A DNA stretch of 64,000 bases from Trichopria drosophilae (taxonomy: Eukaryota; Arthropoda; Insecta; Hymenoptera; Diapriidae): assembly GCA_030407085.1 (NCBI GenBank), contig CM059585.1, positions 3,295,001-3,359,000 of the forward strand, given 5' to 3'. A program made the position numbers and the translations under genes. Position 1 is the first letter of the stretch; the number at the start of each line of letters is the position of its first letter. The notes under the pieces are model-generated. The model was not told the DNA's origin and made no database searches. It saw nothing but the letters and a program-made list of their open reading frames with translations. Positions 1-13,000 of the stretch are shown one piece after another.

Positions 1-3000
1 ATATTTAATCTACCATCGTAATATTTTATTCATGCACCACTGATTTCAAAAGTCACAAGGTTTTGCGCGTGGGTTTATTGCGCAGGTGTATATTAAAACC
101 TTTAGGAAAATGATTGAGAACCATGGTTGTGGCCAGTCAGTCGGTGAACCGGAAGAAGGTCACACAGGTGTCCATTAGACAGACCAGCGATTCCCACGGC
201 ACCCACGCCGATTTTCGTCTTCCGCCACCTCTCGTCGCAGCCGATAAAGTCTAACGCCTCCGCACGAAGTGCCAGAAGAAGCGTCGTTCCGGCATCTCGG
301 CTATCCGGTGTCGGCAAGAAAGATCCAATTACTCGCTCCGTCGATAAGATTATGCCGTTCTTCGCCTTCCAGTGAGGTCCTCTTGCAACATCCCTTTTAC
401 GATTCCATCGTTTTATTGTATCGAAAACGCGAACAATCACGAAAATGACAGGAATTTCAAGGATTGTAGAAAAGATGGTCGCTCCTTATGCATCTTTTTC
501 GCTTGGTAGAACGATCAAATCGGGCCAAACGTACGACTGCCATTCACCACAGTATTTACCGACATTTTTTATCGCCACTTATATCGAGCGACCTGAGAGA
601 GCAGCTGGGAAAACGTCACGAGTACTGATACGAAAACTTCATTACGATGCAAACGGAGGTAGGGCTTTAATAAAAACAGTCAAAATCGAGCAGTTATACT
701 CCTTCGTTCGTGGAATTTTATGTTATTTATTTGAACTCCTCTTTTTATACCTCGCGTAAAGATGGTATTCGAAGGAGAGAAGTCTTTTAAAACAGATATC
801 GATATTCTTCCTTTGCAAATGATGGGAATATGTAATTTTTAAATCAGAAGAGTCAAACATACATGATGCATAAAACCTGGAAGGGATAAAAAAAGAGCAA
901 TTTTATTGGATTAATTTTACTGGAACATAAGCATTGACGGAAAGCAGTTTTAACTATAATAAATGAGATAGCGCAAACAATTCACCTCAGGGTTGAAAAG
1001 AAGATGTGGTTGAATGTCATAGCTACATGAAATACGATAACACAACAAGATGGGATACTCATTTCAGCACTGGTCAGCTCCACAGATATTAGAATGCAAA
1101 TTATTGAAAATAAAGCAAAAGCTACAACTGCATCCTAATACTAGTAGTTTGCTAAAAGGAGCATCATTATTCTTTGAAATGTGGGTTACGTTAACGATGG
1201 GCATGTTCTAAATGTAGGGTTGAAGATCCTAAATTCAAAACTTGAAACAAGGATTTATAAAGAAACATGAATTTATAATATGTCAGACCAAAACCCGTGT
1301 TCTAAATTTCGTCAAAAATATTCCTTGCTTTCTTAGTATCTTCTGTTAACCTACACCGTTTTCGATTTTAACTTTTCGATCTTTTTCCGCCAAAGATTAC
1401 GCGATCCCGGTGGTGCAGTTGAGTTGGTCCGGCGTTCGGTATGGATTGCAAAAGCGTATTTTTAGACTTCGAAGGAATGACAGTCTTGCTTCGCATGTAT
1501 ATGAGTAACTATTGATAGGTCTGATTTTACTGAGAGTATAGGAAAGAGAGATGGTCGAGATGAAATGCCGAAAAGATGAACCTACGAGCTCGTGACATCG
1601 TGCGTGAATCATAAGATTTGGTCTTCCCCTCTTTCGTTCTAACCACTAAATATATTCAACTCTTACATCTCGACATTATGTATTTCCGTCGTTGCGTGCG
1701 TTTTGAATGTGCCTTGGCATCCATGATTAATGTAGGAAAATACGAGATTCAAATCAAACTTTTCTGCTTTCAGGTGACTATTTGGCAAAAATATTACTGT
1801 CAAATAAAGCTAAAAGTTAGTTTTCTCTTTTGCAAGAATGCACTAAGAAAATAAAGATGTTGAATAAATAAAATACTCTGTTTTATTATATTAGAGAACG
1901 GCATGATAGAATGTAGCATTGACATGTTATTGTAGTTTATTACTCATTTTCTAAGAATGAAATTTTATAACAATGTTTTATGTTATAACATCTATCTATT
2001 GCATTTTTGATAAATAACGCTGGTTTACAGGAAATAATATATTGTAGGGCAGAAGTAATGTTTCAGTGTATTTGAGTGTAGCGAAGTTCGTGGATTCTTG
2101 CAGGCACAAAATAAATAAAACTGTTCGCGATGTTCCGAAAACATTGCAGGAAATGCTTTATCGGCAATATAGTGCCACGACACTGAAAGAATACAAAACA
2201 GAATACACAGCAATACGTGTTCCCTATAGAAAACCTGTTTAGAACTGTTGCGTCGCCGAGGATCGTTAAGCTACTGAACGGATTATGACCTCCACGGTAG
2301 CTTTTGTTTTTGTTATTGTTTATGCGCCGACGCCGACGAGTTCATATTTTTCGGCGAATTTGTGTACCTTACGTAGCTGAAAATAACACGTACAAAGAAC
2401 ATTTCAGATTATCTGATCAGTTTGATCTAATTAATTTTGTTTTGTACACTTTTTTAAACAATATTTTTATACGCAAATAAAATTTAATATTGATTCGAAA
2501 ATATGACAATACTGAAATGGATTTTGGGTTACAGACAGGAATTAATTTCATGTTTTTCTAAGTATGCTCATGGTAAACAAGAATTATTTCGAAAAACTAG
2601 CCTGTTATTTTACGAAAAATTGTCTTGTGGTGTTGACGTGTACGCCGATAATATCATTTTACGACCATGTGATTTGCGTCATCGCACGTAATAAAATCTA
2701 GTCGTATTTTAGATGTTAATCAGAGTGAATTAAGGATGAATTTATGGGATCCTAAGCGTTCTTGATTACTTGACCTTTGATACAAAATATAAACAGTCTC
2801 AAAAGACCTCGTACTATTCCCACAATCCGTTGTAGCTTGTGTTTGATTTCTTCTAACTTTTCTTCGTTGAAGTTGGTGGAAACAAATCTTGTAAATACTT
2901 TTGAAATATTTTTGGGATACGTGTATAATGTTATTGTAACATATAATTTCAGCTATTGATGCGGTAGACGCATGTATTATTTGGTCGCCTTTTTTCGGTG

Positions 3001-4078
3001 ATCGATACTCCAATAACATTTGAGCAACAGTGAAAACTAAGATGCCATAGTGCCACCATGATTATTAGTTTTAGTAACTGTTAAGTAAAAAGTTCACAAG
3101 CAAGCCATCTAGCGATTAATCATCATTCAATATAGTATTCTCAGGCCCACATACATTTCGGAAGAGCTTGGGATTAGCTTTACTGATTTAAGATATCGCC
3201 AAATAAACCCTTTACGTACAGCCATCTGGTATATCGCAAGACCTTTCTTTAAGCATTTTTTACTGGAATTTCTGGTCAACCTTAATTTTGTTCTAAGTCA
3301 TCTATATTTTACAAACTCTGAAAGTGACTAACAGCACCTTTCATGGCTTCAAAAATACCCTCTATATCTAATGTGCTATATCAGCATGTTCATTTTCCCG
3401 CTCCCGACATTTTTATATGTTCGCATATATTTCATCTTTTCACGCTTCAGCCTCGATCAGTTGACCAATAAACTACCTGCAAATAATGCTAAAAAGTTTA
3501 TCAGATGTCGGGCGTGGGCTAACGGCCGTCTGAATCGAAAAAAAGCAGGTCCAAGTGTCAAGCCGGCTTAGGAAGTTCGTATCTTTGCCGGAGCGAAATG
3601 AGTCATCGACAACGAGAACGGTGTCTGCCAACGGTGCGTCTTCAGAGCACGTAAAAAACCGGTTCGACTGCGCCAAATATCCGAATTCGCGCGATAATAT
3701 CTTCTCGAAATAGATATTGCGCGAATGGCGCGATTAGCTCGTGATCACTTGCGGGACCGTCCAATATTTAAGACTGTCTCTACCCAGCTTTCTGTTCGAT
3801 TTCCACCGAGACCCAATTTTAATTTGGAATTTTATTCAAGCCGCTACCAAGGGTCGTCCGATCTCCGAATTACTTTCTACGTCCGAGGTGAACAGCAACG
3901 GAGATTTTGGGTCGTTGACTGACACAAGATGTGAACCATACTTTCTCAGAATACAAAGCAAAGAAAAGAATTATTTCTATTTATTATTTAGTTAGAGTTC
4001 CTTAGGATAATAAATATAACGTACCAATATTTGAGTTTATTTTTATTTGGAAAATAATTTATTAATTTTTTATTTCAG
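1..4078. other. Sequence upstream of the first visible sog exon; no supported gene
   Basis: I see no coding exon that I can support. The stretch lies immediately 5' of an internal sog exon (which begins in phase 0 inside a VWC domain), so it is probably intron of sog. Two pieces, about 180-450 and 3480-3900, are richer in G+C and CpG than their surroundings and might hold conserved regulatory DNA, but no specific site is recognisable. The open frames at 102-440 (minus) and 445-759 (plus) are short, not domain-like and lack splice context. Confidence 0.5.
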
Positions 4079-7000
4079 GTCCAAAAGAAACGTCGAATAG
4101 TAGCGCGAGTTCACTGCAGGAACATAAAGAACGAATGCCCGAAACTCACGTGTGAGGAACCAGTGCTGCTTCCCGGTCGTTGCTGTAAATCATGTCCTGG
4201 AGATTACAGTAAGTTTCTCACCTAAGAAATATCTTAAAAGAAAAGAATTTTTAAAAACAAAAATACCACGTATTTAAATTGACAATATTCTTTACGGAAT
4301 AGTCCTGATAGTAAATTGCAACTCAGGAACGCATCAAAACTACAAAAAAATAGCAGTATATCGAGGTCTTTAAAGGCCCGATCGCCCTAAAAGCGAATCG
4401 GGATTCCTAATTAATTTGACGTAGAGGACGGCTATCGGTTTTATAATTCGACAAATGCGCGCGTGTATAATTGAGTCGTTGCCTTCCAGAATTAACTACG
4501 GTCGATTTATGCCGCCATGAAGAAAAAAAATCGACACGCTTGAAATCCGTAGGCGCCAAATTGTAGGTATGGAAAAGAGGAAGAACTTCCGAGGCAAACT
4601 CGTTCTGTCCGACTGACATTTGCGGTATGCGACTGGTCATTTTCATGGAGGTAGTCAATTTTATATACTACCGACACTTCCAATTAGCGAAACCAACAGG
4701 AAATCGAGCCGAGAAAACGAAACGATCTGCCGCGTCGCGTTGCGAATAAGTCGACAAAATATTCATGTATATGTTTATATCTATTTTGTTATAAATTTTC
4801 ATTTTGACTAAATCTTGTCAGATTTTAATTTTCATTTTATATCACGGAGAGGCGAGCCCTTCGATTTGTAGCTTCGACACGTGATACGCGGTGTCACGTG
4901 ATGGATACCACATAATCAGGTGATGTGTCAAATCATCACGTGACCTTGCGCGGACAGTCATGTGACTGCGCGTTTGATTCGTTAACTTTAATTTCGCATA
5001 ACTTTTTATTGAATCATTGAATCGAAATTTCACACAAGACTTTTCTATCCAAATTTCAGAGAAGAATACTATATGACTACACAAAATTTTCGTATAATAA
5101 ATAATGTAAATGACAGCTTTATTTCATTCGTTATCGATAGGAATGATGATTCATAATTTAACACGGTAGGTTTTCAAGAACTGTTCTTTTTCGAACTTTC
5201 TTTATAACGTCATTTTATTGAGTCTGGATGCGAAATAAATTTTCGCGATGGAAGTACCAGCTGCGTGGGCGACATTCGACTTGCATACGTACTTCTTCCC
5301 TACGACTCGTGCCGATCCTCATTACCGACTAATTTGGTTCGGCCGTCCGATTGGCGGTAATTTCGAAACGAAAGGAGGCTCGACGTGGGCGCCGGCCGTT
5401 TCGATAATCTTGCTTTCTCGCTTTTTTTTTATTCTCCTTATTTATTCTTACCTGGCGTCCTTCTTCCGCGGCTTATTTCCTCGTCGCCTCCGCTACTCCG
5501 CTTCATTCAAGAGTTTCGATACTACAATGCAATAAATTACGCTCTTGGGACGCGTGTGTTAAAAATTGGTTTATCCTTTCGAGCCGCCCACGCCTCGACT
5601 CTGAGGACTCGTACGCGTGTAGAATTTATGTCCCGCGGTCGTCCACGACGAGCAGCGATCTACGGTTAGATCGTCTGTCGTCCGACGCGGAAATGTAATC
5701 GAAGACATTCATGTTACGTTTCGAAACATTCGTTTCAGTTGTTAAACAAAAGAGTCCACTGCAACTTTGATAAAATGGCGCTTTAAGAAAAGTTTGTAAA
5801 CGTCCTTTGAAATAATTATTAAAAAGATATAAGCAAAATTTTAGACTCCTCGAACTGAGAAGTTAAATCGAAAGGTTATAAATGTTCAAGTCTGCAGTCT
5901 TTCAGACCGAGTATCTTATAAAAGTGATAATTGCGAAAAGGAACAAAAATAACGTTAAAAAATACAACACGTTGCGTAATATACAAATACTATTTTTTAA
6001 CGCAGACTATGACGTCATTTCCGGTTGTGAAGATTATGTAAAGAAGATATTTTAAATATAGTGACTCACGAATAAAATAAAAGTTTTGTTCCTGTCTGCA
6101 ACGCATAACCTAACAGCGATCGTTACTGCGTCGTTTGTTTTCGAATGTTTATATATTTTTAATTTTGGTTGATTTTATTAAAAAAAAATATATCGAAAGA
6201 AAGGATAAATAATTTAGGGAATCAAATAACGGTAATCGTGACGAATAAAAAATTATTTTACCAAGAATCGAGAGAAATTTTGAACGGGACATTCGAATAA
6301 ATATGAGATACGAGTCTGATTCCGTGAAGGTCTGTCATATTTCACACTTCCGCCTATTACATTAGTAATGTCAATTACACATGTAACGGCGAATGCCGGC
6401 CAGGCCGTAAATACGAACTGAACGAAAGCAAGAGTTACCAATAACAGCAGTATTAATGAGAGTCAAGCTGAGAGCATAAATCAGTATTCAGTGAGTTGCA
6501 CCTATTTAGATTTATGGACAAAATATACTTAGCCTAAAAACTGTATTTATGTCTTGACACAACTATTAAATAATTGAAGAGGTACATGGAGCAACAAATA
6601 TCTGCGCTTCTGCATCCTAAAAACGATGATTAGAGAAAGATTAGACTGTAGCATTAACAAAACATTCTGGGAACTAAATCGTACTAGCTGAATTTCTTTA
6701 AAAATTTATCTGACATAGTATTTTTCGTCCCTAGGGCGCAAAACGACATTTCCCGCCCGATGTGCAGAAATGTTATAGTTCAGAACACTACCTTTTGTAA
6801 GAGTTCAGAAAGATTTCCTGAAGATGACAGTTTCGAATTGATAATTGTACCCAAAGAAAAGTTATTTTCAGCTTTAAAGAGACGAATATCACAACTTACT
6901 TGTCTGACGTCTATAAATTAGCTGAATCATGTTTGATTTTGAAAGTGAATAATGAATCCATAAATCGAACGGAACTTATCAAATGAATGTAACTCAGCAA

Positions 7001-10000
7001 GTGAATTAAAAATATGGAATATACCCAAACAGACATGGAATAAACAATTGAATTGATTACGGTAAAGAAAGGTTAAAAAACCATTTGGTTGAACAGAATG
7101 AGGTGAATCAAATGAACACAATAAATGGACGTATTGAATTGATGGAATGGTATGAATCTAATAAGTCCAATAAATATACAATATGAAATTGAATGAATGG
7201 CAAAACATGCATTTATTTACATCAAGGTACGTATTAAATGATTCATCCAAACATTAATGTGTACATTCAATATGAGTCACCAGAATGGAATAAATTAAAC
7301 CAAACGAATAAACCCAATGAATTACAACATAATTATTTACAATTGACTTAATTGAGTAAATGGAATTAATCGAATATTGTATTTTCTAAAACATTTCCAT
7401 TCAAAAATCAACCTCCAGCCATCCTTTAGTGAAAACGTCTGGATCAAAACATACGTTCAGTAACGCAATGTAGTTATTAGTCCCGAAGTCAGCGAGCGTG
7501 CGTAAAAATCACGGCTAAAAGCATAAATGGGCAGATTCGAAATAAATAAAACGCAGAAGTTAAGTCGCGCAATATAGGCACACCTTAAATGGACGAAGCC
7601 GAGATGATTTCATCATTACACAATTTTACTATGTAAAAGTGGATTGCCGCCAAAACAGTGATTAACTCATTGACTGAAATAGCTTATTTATCTTATTTGA
7701 CTAAAACGACATAGGTGCGAACTACAATTTGTCAGATCGAAACTGCTTGCATGGAATTTAAATAGTTAATGTATTGACGGTCGTATTTCCTTATACGCTT
7801 CATCAAAAGATGTAAATGATACAAGTAATATTTTGTAACGTTTCTTAAAATTTATTTAATATTAAATAACTAATAATTAGAATTTGATTTTCATCGCACT
7901 GAAGGTCATGGTAGTGCAGAATACATCACAAAGCATCGTTTGTATCAATCTCTTGTATGTCAGATTATTGCACCCAAATCGAAACAAGAAGCTTCAGACG
8001 TAATCGTAGATCAGTTCAAATGGAGTCTGAAGGAGTCGATTAAAAAACGGTCCATCCGCAATGATATTTTGACTATTCTCGTTGCTCGGCGATTCATCGT
8101 CGACGAGATCTCAAACTATTCCGCCTCATTATCTCTTGCATTAAACGCTTTTATTATCAAATTAAGGAATTAGATGAGGTGTAATTTCCTCGCGCATTGC
8201 CTGCACGCGACTTCCGTGCGCCCGCGCGCACACAAACGCTGAAGTGTGATTCAATCGGTGATGCAATGGCTTTATCGAATAATGACGGTCATCAACTATT
8301 TATTAACCTTGTCAGCATCAATGCCCCAGGGTCCGAACTGAACGCGTTGGAACGCACTCCGACACACCGATTAGTTGCCAGTTTAGAAAGTCGCCTACCC
8401 GCGCATGCGTCACGCTTGCCGTCGACCTGTAACATTTTGGCTTATACGATAGACCGACGACCGGCAGTTGATTATGCTATCGGTCGATTACTTTATCGCC
8501 ACAACAATAAGGTGAAGGAGTCGAAAATTATCGATCCAAATTGATCCAGAAATAATTAACGATTTCAAAAGTTTTTTTTTAACAAAAATGTTCATCATTT
8601 TATTTATCATTGGTTCTTATTTCAAGATATAACTTAGATAGTTTCTAACTGATTCAGTTAATAAGAAAAAACGATTCAATTCAACTCAATGAGTAAATAG
8701 ACTATCTTAAAGATATCGGAAAGTTCGACGAATGATGTCCGAATACATCTATCTGAAAGATGCCTTAAAGAAATTTAAAAAACATCTGGAAGACATAAAC
8801 AAAATCTCTAAGATGTGTCTTAAAGACAACTGAAATATCTAATAATTTTACATTTATAGCCTTTACTACCTATTATCCTTGAGACATATGATGACTCATA
8901 CCGCCTTTCATCTATCCTCAAGATGTCCCCTGGATGTTTTGAATTGGTCTGTAACAAAGTTCAGGACATCGAAATTTTTCATCCTATTACTATCGTCAGG
9001 GCATAATCAGAATATAAGACCTCTCAGATCATCCTATACTATCCTTCATATATATCGACGCCTTATTCCCTCTATCACTATCTTCCGGATGTATTCCGAA
9101 AACCAGGCATTTTATATCGTTCTATATGCCTAAGAGATCAGGATATTTCATCCTATTACTATTGTCAGAACATAATCAGGATATAAGATGCCGCAGATCC
9201 TCCTATACTATTCTCAAGACAATAGGACACTGGATAACTTTCCTCAGGTTATCTCCAGGGAACCAGCGATTTTATATTGTCCTGTAACTATGTGCTGGAT
9301 ATCAAGATATTTCGTTCTATTACTATCGTGAGCGCATAATCAGGAGATAGGACCCCCCTCCTCCCTCCCATTGTCCTATACTATCCTCAAGACATAAGAT
9401 ACCCTATATTATTCTCAAGATATTCCCCGGAAACCAAATAGTTTATATGGTCCTATAACTTTGCCGAGGAGATCAGGATATTTCATACCATTCTTATCTT
9501 TACGGTATAAGAATTTTGTCACCTATTACTATCGTTAAGACTAAATCATGAAATAGGACGCCTAAGTTCCTTCTATTACTATCCTTAATACATAGGATGC
9601 ATTATACACGTAAACCATACAAATATCCTAAAGATATACCCAGGAAGCCAGATATTTATATTGCCCTATAATACGACTATAGTATTACTATTCTTAGAAT
9701 CACCTAAGGACATAAGATGTCTTGTATAGTCCTATTCTATCCTACGTCATCCTTAGAATATAGAGCGCCTGAGAAGGTCCTATTTTTATACTACTGATAT
9801 CTTCAACATGATGTGCATCATCCTACTATTCTTAGGACATATAATGCCTTATATCATTTATTACTATCCTCAGGTCATAGGATGCTAAACATCGTTCTAT
9901 TACTCTCCTGTCATTCTCCGAACACAAGACTCCTGATATGGTCCTGTTACTATCACTTGAACTTCCTGAGAACATACGATGCGAATATAGACTCCTTATA

Positions 10001-13000
10001 TAGTCCTATTATTAACCTGCGTGCAGCTACAGAAAACAGGACGACATAGACCATTCTAGTACTATCTTTACGGTGTAGAACACTTTATACCTTACTAGTA
10101 CCATCCTCAGAAAATCCTCCACACATAGAATACTTTCTACCGCTCTATTACTACGTCTTCTGAAGCTCCTTATGATGATATTTTTAGGCTATGTGGTATA
10201 ATTCATATAAAAAGCATGTAATTGTTTTTAACTTTTAACCTACTCAGGCTTTCTCTCCATGCTGAAAAGTATACACATCTTCCGAAATCTATTCAATGAA
10301 TTTTTTAGTCAGGATCACAAATAATTTGGAAACGTTTTAGTTAATAGTATTTATTTATTTTCGACTTTACTTTTGTGAAATTTTATCATTTTGATTAATG
10401 CATATATTTTGAAAATAATTCAATATTTTAAATACATAAAAATAATAATAACTCGCCATTTTCATCCACGGACTTCATAAACTATGATAATGAAGGAACT
10501 AACGAGGACAAAAAGATCCGATTTATCAACGTGAAACCCTCCTCAATAAAGTGGCGCAAAATCTCGTCCAATTTGTCACCAGTCACATACATATACATGA
10601 ATATGAAAAGATTGCAGATTATTTCGCGAATAAAAGAAATGGTGGGTATCCATCAAAAACGCGAACGTGCTTCCGCGCTCGTAGATCGAGGCGTGTTAAA
10701 TTAATGCGTTAATTGGACGTACGTGCTGCCGCCGCTTTTGCGTCGCGTGTTTTGTATTTGCGCGTTTAGGCGGGCGCCATATACACGCGTCTCCCGTCTC
10801 TGACACGTGGTTGACCGACCGACAAAAAACGAGCCGGAAGGGAAACACTGTCGATGTGTAGGAATAGGATATCAGCAAAAAATGGACTACCATATTGAAA
10901 CTCCCAGGTGGTATTATTTTCCATTACATTAGTCATTTTGTGCTTCATTTTAACGAGTAACCATCTTGGAATTTGAATATTGGATTTTTACCAATCCGTT
11001 CAGTGTAGTCAATCCTACTGATTAGGTTAGTACGTTCGGTTTGAGTAAACTGTTCCGTACATTTATTGGTAAGGCTAAGTCGATTTTTTAGGTTACTTTA
11101 ATTTTTTCGATTAATCCGTTTGATTCGATTCAATTGGTTCCTTATTATCTTTGGATACAATTTATCTACGTATTTGGTTCGTTTGGTTCATACGATTTAA
11201 TTATTATTCGGTACATTCCAAGTGTTTTTAATACCATTGAATTCTTCAAGTTAGCTCCCATCAATTGATTCGTTCGGTTTATTTGGTTGGTTAGAATCCT
11301 TAACGATCTTTGATTCATTTAGTTCATTTGGTTCATTTGATTCCTTCGCGTCCTTTGATTCGTTTGGCTGATTTGTTTTAGAGAATTCTTTCAAGGCATA
11401 CCTTTGTAGCACACCTTTCAAAACGTACCTTTTTTTATTTGATAGATTCTACAATGTTCATAATTATTGGGTTCATTCACTGAATTCGGTTCAAATGGTT
11501 TAATCATTGAGTCTTTACCGTTAAATTGCAACCATCATTTCGGTTTATTACCTTCCATTCGGTCGTTCGGTTCATTTTGGTTATTGAGTTATTTTCAGTC
11601 ATTGGATTTTTGAAATCGGTTCGCACATTTTGTTTACTCAACTCTTTCAATATAATCAAATAAGTATTCGGTTGTGTAATCATTATATTTCATGAATTTC
11701 ATGATTTATATTACATAAAGTAAATCTGATTGGATACCGAACTCTCTGCCTTTAACTTCCAGTTGATTTTATCCTTTTGGTCGCTTTGTGGAATTATCCT
11801 TTCTGATGTTATATAATCAAGCAGTTATGTGCACTCCATAGATTCTTTGAGTTCCATGAAATCCAAATTCTGTAGATTCCTTCACTTCTATACATGTTGA
11901 ACATCAATGAGATTCCTTAGTCTATTGGATTCGCTGGGAATCATCTCTGTATGTAGTCTCTTCACAACAAATCCATTCAAATACTTCTATTCATTTAATC
12001 CTATGAATGATTGAATTCATGGTGTTCAAAAGGTTTAATGAATGTATGCTTTTCAATGCCACTTCAGATTTACTAATTGCTTCGTTAGAGTCATCACTAC
12101 GAGGTAGGACTAGAAATTCATAGAATATTTTTAAGGTCATTGCGTTTATTATATTTTATTAACTATTAGGTTTAATTTTGCTCAATTTGCTATATATTCA
12201 CTAAATCTTTTCTAATTCTTTCACCCTATCTTAATTACGAGAGCCAAATGTTCCATCATATTCAATCCCATCATTTGTATATTTCGTAATGTATTCAGTT
12301 TCTTTAGTATATTGAATCTTGTGGAACTCTGCAGAACATGACATAACCTATAATCAGGAAATATACAAAGTAACAAACGGATCTTTCTTCTCAATTCGTA
12401 TATGGACTGAGTCTTTCTTAGCAATGACAGCGTCAATTGCAGAAAGAAACATTATTTTTGTTTCATGCAATTTAAACGGTAAATTTCGTTTTAATCGTAA
12501 AAGTTGAAGCGTCTGTCCGGTACCTGGTTGTTCGCGGAGATGCAGTTTTGTCGTTTTTTGCAACGAATTCCCGTTTTAATAACTTGCAAAGTTTCAAGGC
12601 TACAACATTAAAAGGAGTATCCTTGTTTGAATCGCAGCACGAGTTCACGAGTATTCCGTTTCTATAGCCGCGTCGTGGCATCCGGTATCTTCTCTTAGCT
12701 ATGCATTCCCACTGTTAACGTCTTTGCATCAGCTGTAGAATAAATTTATGTTCTATTCGCATGCATTTCCTTCGAAAGAGTTGCGAAAGAATCTAGCGTT
12801 CGGGACTTCTCTTTCAAGAATGTCCAAGTTAAAACTTTGTTTGCAAGTAAAATCTTCTTACATTTACATCTGCATTCTTATCGATAATGAATATTAATGT
12901 GATAATAGTAGTTATTTACGAGATATTTCATTTATTGTTGGGTCGATCCCATTCCTTCAATTCATCATATACTTCAGATTTCTTTATTTCATTCATTGGT

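Noticed and set aside
102..440. 112-codon minus-strand open frame at the left edge
   Set aside because: No recognisable domain, no splice context, and it overlaps a GC-rich patch that would keep frames open by chance; probably sog intron.
8197..8544. 115-codon plus-strand open frame in the sog intron
   Set aside because: Sequence shows no family features; lies in a GC-richer island within a proven intron.
8870..10170. CRISPR-like array
   Set aside because: Units are ~165 bp and diverged, without constant short repeats and unique spacers; the window is an animal genome.
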